64,000 bases of DNA from positions 248,001 to 312,000 of the forward strand of contig NZ_SWJE01000015.1 of the NCBI RefSeq assembly GCF_005144415.1. Direction: 5' to 3'. Positions within the stretch are counted from its first letter, which is position 1; each line of letters opens with the position of its first letter. The notes under the pieces were generated by a model. The model had not been told where the DNA came from. It was given only the letters and a program-made list of their open reading frames with translations, and did no database searches. The position numbers were made by a program, and so were the translations under genes. Positions 58,682-64,000 of this stretch are shown here, piece after piece. The stretch is from Trinickia terrae. GTDB lineage: Bacteria > Pseudomonadota > Gammaproteobacteria > Burkholderiales > Burkholderiaceae.

Positions 58682-59242
58682 TCAGCCTTTGATTTCGATC
58701 GGTGTGCCGTTGGGGACGAGGGACCAGATCTCGCGCATTTCCTCGTCGGTGACGGCGACGCAGCCGTTGGTCCAGTTCCAGCGCCGATGGAGCACGCCGA
58801 GGAAGCCCCAGCCGTTGGGCAGGCCGTGGATCATCACGTTGCCGCCGGGTGGGGCGCCAGCATCGGACGCGTGCTGGATGTCGTCGGCATTGGGATAGGA
58901 GATGTGCAGGCTCAGGTGATAGGCGGAGTGCTCGTTGCGCCAGTCGATGAGGTAGCGGCCTTCGGGTGTTTTCCTGTCGCCTTCCTGCTGCTTGTGGCCG
59001 TGGGGATTGCTGCCCAGCGAGATGCGGTATTCCTTCAGCACGGCGCCGTCGCGCAGCAACTGTATGCGCTTTTCTGATTTGATGACGAGGATGGCGTCGG
59101 CCTGATCTGCGGCGCTCGCCATGGCTGGCGCGGCGGATGAGCCAAAACGCGCCGCGAGCCGGGTGTAGCCGTAGGCGGCGATCGCGAGCAGGCCTGCTGT
59201 CAGGCTGATGGCGACGAGGAGCTTCAGCGTCATGATGCGCAT
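58682..59242 (-). CDS. L,D-transpeptidase (YkuD family)
   Basis: 186 residues with an N-terminal signal anchor (about 6-26). YkuD domain: VIKSEKRIQLLRDG, GDRKTPEGRY, MIHGLPNGWG (His) and NWTNGCVAVTDEEM with catalytic Cys. The Ser/Asn-His-Gly-Cys position reads T-N-G-C, a tolerated variant. Cross-links or anchors peptidoglycan in the periplasm. Convergent with the MocR gene. Start ATG 59242; ATG 59233 is equally possible. Confidence 0.9.
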   Translation of the reverse strand: MRIMTLKLLVAISLTAGLLAIAAYGYTRLAARFGSSAAPAMASAADQADAILVIKSEKRIQLLRDGAVLKEYRISLGSNPHGHKQQEGDRKTPEGRYLIDWRNEHSAYHLSLHISYPNADDIQHASDAGAPPGGNVMIHGLPNGWGFLGVLHRRWNWTNGCVAVTDEEMREIWSLVPNGTPIEIKG

Positions 59243-59316
59243 GGTCGGTCAATACTCATGGAGGGTTGCGCGACAAAGTGGCGGCGGGCTGCGCTGCCCG
59301 CCGTGAATACGTTCGT

Positions 59317-59583
59317 CTAGCGCGTGCGAAGACGCTTGAAAATACGCCACGCGACGAAAGTGCAGAGGCTTGCGAAGAGGAAGGAGGCGATGAGCATGTA
59401 GTACAGGTCTACGTCGGCGCTTGTTTCCGCATCGTGTGCATCGAACAAATCGTTGAGCCAAAGAGAAAATGAGAGAGGAGGCGGAGGAATTGCGTCAGGG
59501 TGGCGGCCCCACACGTAGGCGAGCGCAAGCGTCGCGAGGAGTAGCCACGCAATGACGCAGCCAATTTCTATCGTGCGCTTCAT
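59317..59583 (-). CDS. Small two-TM protein, probable immunity to the adjoining effector
   Basis: 88 residues with membrane segments at about 6-24 and 60-80 joined by an acidic loop (FDAHDAETSADVDL) that would face the periplasm. ATG 59583 overlaps the stop of the DUF2778 gene (ATGA). Inner-membrane or periplasmic immunity to an L,D-transpeptidase-like toxin is the natural reading. AT-richer than flanking genes. Confidence 0.6.
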   Translation of the reverse strand: MKRTIEIGCVIAWLLLATLALAYVWGRHPDAIPPPPLSFSLWLNDLFDAHDAETSADVDLYYMLIASFLFASLCTFVAWRIFKRLRTR

Positions 59584-60041
59584 TCCACTGTCACCACGCC
59601 GTAAGCACTCAGTGTGCTGCCGGGAATCGGGAATTTACCTCGGCCGACTAGCGAGACTCTGACCCGGTGAAAATCAGCGGAACTCTCAATGACGATGCAT
59701 CCCTCGCTGATGCCACGAGGTCCCTTCGGGTGCAGGCGAAAATTCCCGCGTAGAACCTCATTGCAAAACGTTGCGTCGTCGACTTTTCCATCTGCAGCGT
59801 AAAGCGCAAACCAATCGCTTCGATGGAGAAAAGCCTCCTTGAGCCATCCCAGTTTCCCGCCTGACTCTCTATCGACGATGTAATACCTGCCCGGCGGGAT
59901 CGGCCCCACATTGAGTAGACAGGCAGATGCGCGCTTATTGATATGCGGTTCGAGCCCCGAGAATGCCGGGACGGAAATTCCGCCATGGATTATGAACATG
60001 CTCATCGGCTCATCATTGAGTTCAAAGCTGCACTGCAACAT
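59580..60041 (-). CDS. DUF2778 L,D-transpeptidase-like effector (Tlde1 type)
   Basis: 153 residues, no signal peptide. Contains GPIPPGRYYIVDRESGGKLG, RSDWFALYAADGKVDD and the active-site stretch FRLHPKGPRGISEGCIVI (His and Cys), the DUF2778 signature. DUF2778 includes Tlde1, a type VI effector that alters the peptidoglycan of rival cells. No secretion genes adjoin. It is followed by an overlapping membrane gene. Lower GC supports recent acquisition. Confidence 0.8.
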   Translation of the reverse strand: MLQCSFELNDEPMSMFIIHGGISVPAFSGLEPHINKRASACLLNVGPIPPGRYYIVDRESGGKLGWLKEAFLHRSDWFALYAADGKVDDATFCNEVLRGNFRLHPKGPRGISEGCIVIESSADFHRVRVSLVGRGKFPIPGSTLSAYGVVTVE

Positions 60042-60243
60042 AGGCGTCTCCTGATCGACGGCAAAACTGCCACTACGCCACGCCGCAATTCGAGAGGAAA
60101 TCGGACGATTCCGAATCGGATGCTCTGGTTTCTACCTAGGACCCCGCCGCCCGCCGCCCCGCATACGAGCTACCATTGCACCTTTCGCTAGCCGGAAGCC
60201 TCATAGGCCGGTGGCCGGCCTTCCGGCCCGATTTAGGCTCCGC

Positions 60244-60271
60244 CTTGAATTTGCGACAGCCATCCCCACTT
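60244..60271 (+). promoter_or_regulatory. Heat-shock (sigma-32) type promoter of htpG
   Basis: CTTGAA at 60244-60249, 14-base spacer, CCCCACTT at 60264-60271, close to the sigma-32 consensus CTTGAA-N13-15-CCCCAT-T. Located about 100 bases before htpG in a 328-base gap (60042-60369) otherwise without a gene. Confidence 0.7.
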
Positions 60272-60369
60272 GAGCGCTCGATTCGCGCCGCGGCCGGCAC
60301 GCCGGTCCAGGTGAGCAATCGGCGCCGAACCCCCAAGACACACCATCCACGAACGAGGAACCCCCGACC

Positions 60370-62261
<1,892 letters not shown>

Positions 62262-62262
<1 letters not shown>

Positions 62263-62963
62263 TGGGTGCGCAGCGCGTGCGTTTCGACGCGGCCGGCGGA
62301 CGCTGGCGCGTCGCGCCGCGGCCAGGCTTCACGGCGGACCAGAAGGACTGGCTCACGCGCGGCGGGTCGCTGACCGCGCATCTGCGCACGCTTGGCAAGG
62401 TCGGCGTGCGCGTGACGCGCGAGGCGATCGCGCGGCCTTGGCGTGATGAGGCGGATGCGCTCGGCGTCGCGGCGCGTGCGCCGGTCTGGGTGCGCGAGGT
62501 CGTGCTCGAAGTGGATGGCGTGCCGTTCGTCGCGGCGCACAGCATCGCGCCGCTCGCCGCGAGCCGCGGCGTGTGGCAAGCGATGCGGCGGCTGCGTACG
62601 CGGCCGCTTGCCGAGCTTTTGTACAGCGACAGCAGCGTCGCGCGTTCGGCGCTGGTCAGCGCGCGGCTCACGGCTCGCGATCCGCTCGCGGCGCATGCCG
62701 CGCGTGAGATCGAAGGGCCGCCGCGGCATGCGCTTTTCGCGCGACGCTCGGTGTTCGAGCGGCATGGCGCGCCGTTGATGGTCACCGAGTGCATGCTACC
62801 GGCGCTATGGGCGCATCTGGCGACGCGGGCGCAGACTCGGCGAGAGGAGGGGGCGTCGGCGACGTCCCCGCATCACGCTCACGAGCGGTACGCACGCACA
62901 TCGGCGGGGCCGCTCGAGCATCTGGCCTCGCGCGCGCATGGCGCGCATCCGAAGGCTTCATGA
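62262..62963 (+). CDS. ubiC: Chorismate pyruvate-lyase
   Basis: 233 residues of the UbiC fold: [43 protein letters not shown] (active-site Arg and substrate pocket), RPLAELLY and [24 protein letters not shown]. Removes pyruvate from chorismate to give 4-hydroxybenzoate for ubiquinone. About 50 residues longer than E. coli UbiC at the C terminus, a low-complexity tail. ATG overlaps the htpG stop (TGATG). Confidence 0.9.
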
Positions 62964-63460
62964 CGCTCAAGCGCTGCTTTCCGCCGGTGGTGGATGGAAA
63001 CACGCGCGTGCTGGTGCTCGGCAGTTTGCCCGGCGAGGTTTCGCTTGCTCACAACCAGTACTACGCGCACAAGCAGAACAAATTCTGGTTCCTTGTCGGT
63101 GACGTGATCGAACGGGATCTGGTCGGGATGGACTATCAGGATCGTCTCGATACCTTGCTTGGACATTGCATCGGGTTATGGGATGTCGTGGCAAAAGCCC
63201 AGCGCGTAGGTAGCCTGGACAGTCGCATCCGCAACCATGCGAGTAACGACCTGGTCGCCCTTGTCGAAACCTTGCCGAATTTGATCGCCATAGCGTTCAA
63301 CGGCGGAACGGCGGCGAAGATCGGAATGCGGGCGCTGGGCGAGAAGGCGGATCGCTATCAGTTCATCCGATTGCCGTCGAGCAGTCCTGCGTACGCAGTG
63401 GTTTCATATCAAGAGAAATTAGCCGACTGGTGTCGATTGCGAGAATATTTGGCAGGTTGA
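62960..63460 (+). CDS. DNA-deoxyinosine (hypoxanthine-DNA) glycosylase, UDG family 6
   Basis: 166 residues. Motif 1 reads [20 protein letters not shown] followed by QNKFW, and motif 2 LPSSSPAY, the signatures of the HDG branch of the uracil-DNA glycosylase superfamily, which removes deaminated adenine from DNA. ATG overlaps the ubiC stop (ATGA). Confidence 0.9.
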   Translation: MTLKRCFPPVVDGNTRVLVLGSLPGEVSLAHNQYYAHKQNKFWFLVGDVIERDLVGMDYQDRLDTLLGHCIGLWDVVAKAQRVGSLDSRIRNHASNDLVALVETLPNLIAIAFNGGTAAKIGMRALGEKADRYQFIRLPSSSPAYAVVSYQEKLADWCRLREYLAG

Positions 63461-63818
63461 TTCGACGCTCTGCCGTGGCGATATCGCGCACTCGAAAGGG
63501 AATGGCAATCTCCCGGTGTCATCGGCCGTAGGCGAGACTTGGACATCGCGAAGCGAGGCGTCTCTCCGGCGTTGATGCTCACCATGCTGAAAGGGTGCGA
63601 GCAGGCTGCCGAAAAAGAACGAAGGCAACCCGGTTGGTCAAGAAATCGCTTGACGTCGCGCTGCATACCGCGTAGTGTCAGCGGCCAAAGTTTCCAAGTT
63701 GCTCGATTGCTCATCATTTGCCGCTATCTGCGGCTCTCGTTGGTCTCTCCTTCTTGATTCTTCATTCGCCCTTTTTCCGAGGGCGAGTATCTTTATTCGT
63801 CTGCTTAAGGAATATCTA
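63461..63818. other. Leader region of the cold-shock gene, with hairpin
   Basis: 358 bases without a supported gene. TCGCCCT (63766-63772) and AGGGCGA (63780-63786) form a 7-base stem 32 bases before the cold-shock ATG. Cold-shock mRNAs typically have structured leaders; this may be part of one, or an upstream terminator. Confidence 0.45.
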
Positions 63819-64000
63819 ATGGAAACCGGTACTGTCAAATGGTTCAACGATAGCAAGGGCTTCGGCTTCATTACCCCGGACAAGGGGGGGGATGACCTGT
63901 TCGCACACTTCTCCGAGGTGCGCGGCACGGGCTTCAAGACGCTTGCTGAGGGCCAGAAGGTCAGCTACGAAACGAAACGCGGCCCGAAGGGACTCCAGGC
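63819..64000 (+). CDS. Cold-shock protein (CspA family), cut at window end
   Basis: 61 residues visible. [18 protein letters not shown] (RNP1: KGFGFI) and DLFAHFSEV (RNP2-like) are the nucleic-acid-binding motifs of the beta-barrel cold-shock domain. AAGGA precedes ATG 63819. Acts as an RNA chaperone. Only the last few residues are missing. Confidence 0.95.
   Translation, partial: METGTVKWFNDSKGFGFITPDKGGDDLFAHFSEVRGTGFKTLAEGQKVSYETKRGPKGLQ

Overview
The window is GC-rich chromosomal DNA from a betaproteobacterium, most likely a member of Burkholderiaceae in the wide sense (Burkholderia, Paraburkholderia, Trinickia or a relative). The evidence is its housekeeping genes (parE, parC, htpG, ubiC, uup), the pga biofilm operon, the SoeABC-type sulfite dehydrogenase and several small protein families typical of that group. 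The genus is inferred from gene content and was not tested by a search.

Layout. 1-7.9 kb: a cut-off APH-type kinase and a RuBisCO-like protein (minus strand) diverge from a soeABC operon with a 48-residue membrane protein behind it. 7.9-10.7 kb: small proteins and a chemotaxis receptor. 10.9-19.8 kb: a caa3-type cytochrome oxidase operon (coxB-coxA, two subunit III genes, subunit IV) with DUF2244, four-TM and two DUF1269-like membrane proteins. It also holds a broken antiporter and an internally shortened DUF3175 gene. This block ends at tRNA-Arg(CCT), starts at a copy of that tRNA's 3' end, and carries a similar direct repeat just inside each end, so it looks like an old integrated island whose integrase is gone. 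19.8-22.9 kb: rubredoxin, DUF4399, uup. 23.7-32.9 kb: pgaABCD with glmS and an unknown secreted protein fused on by overlapping or nearly overlapping junctions. 33-39.5 kb: two lower-GC accessory patches around a UPF0182 gene, each looking like an antibacterial effector plus immunity gene: a glycine-rich membrane-hairpin (pore-forming-like) protein with DUF7079, and a split HExxH metallopeptidase with a lipoprotein. Both patches carry a copy or fragment of one unknown gene family. 39.6-44.6 kb: parE, parC and a CopD-like membrane protein. 44.6-49.5 kb: LysR regulator, MHS transporter and acetylpolyamine amidohydrolase, then chromate transporter. 49.5-56.9 kb: GGDEF-EAL protein, then a minus-strand run of VOC protein, EamA exporter, aminotransferase, RidA and PhzF. 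57-60 kb: MocR regulator, L,D-transpeptidase, and a third effector/immunity pair (Tlde1/DUF2778-like). 60.2-64 kb: htpG with a sigma-32-like promoter, overlapped by ubiC and a DNA-deoxyinosine glycosylase, then a cold-shock gene cut by the window end.

The most interesting material is the tRNA-bounded oxidase island, the extended pga operon, and the three orphan effector/immunity loci dispersed between core genes with no secretion-system gene beside them.
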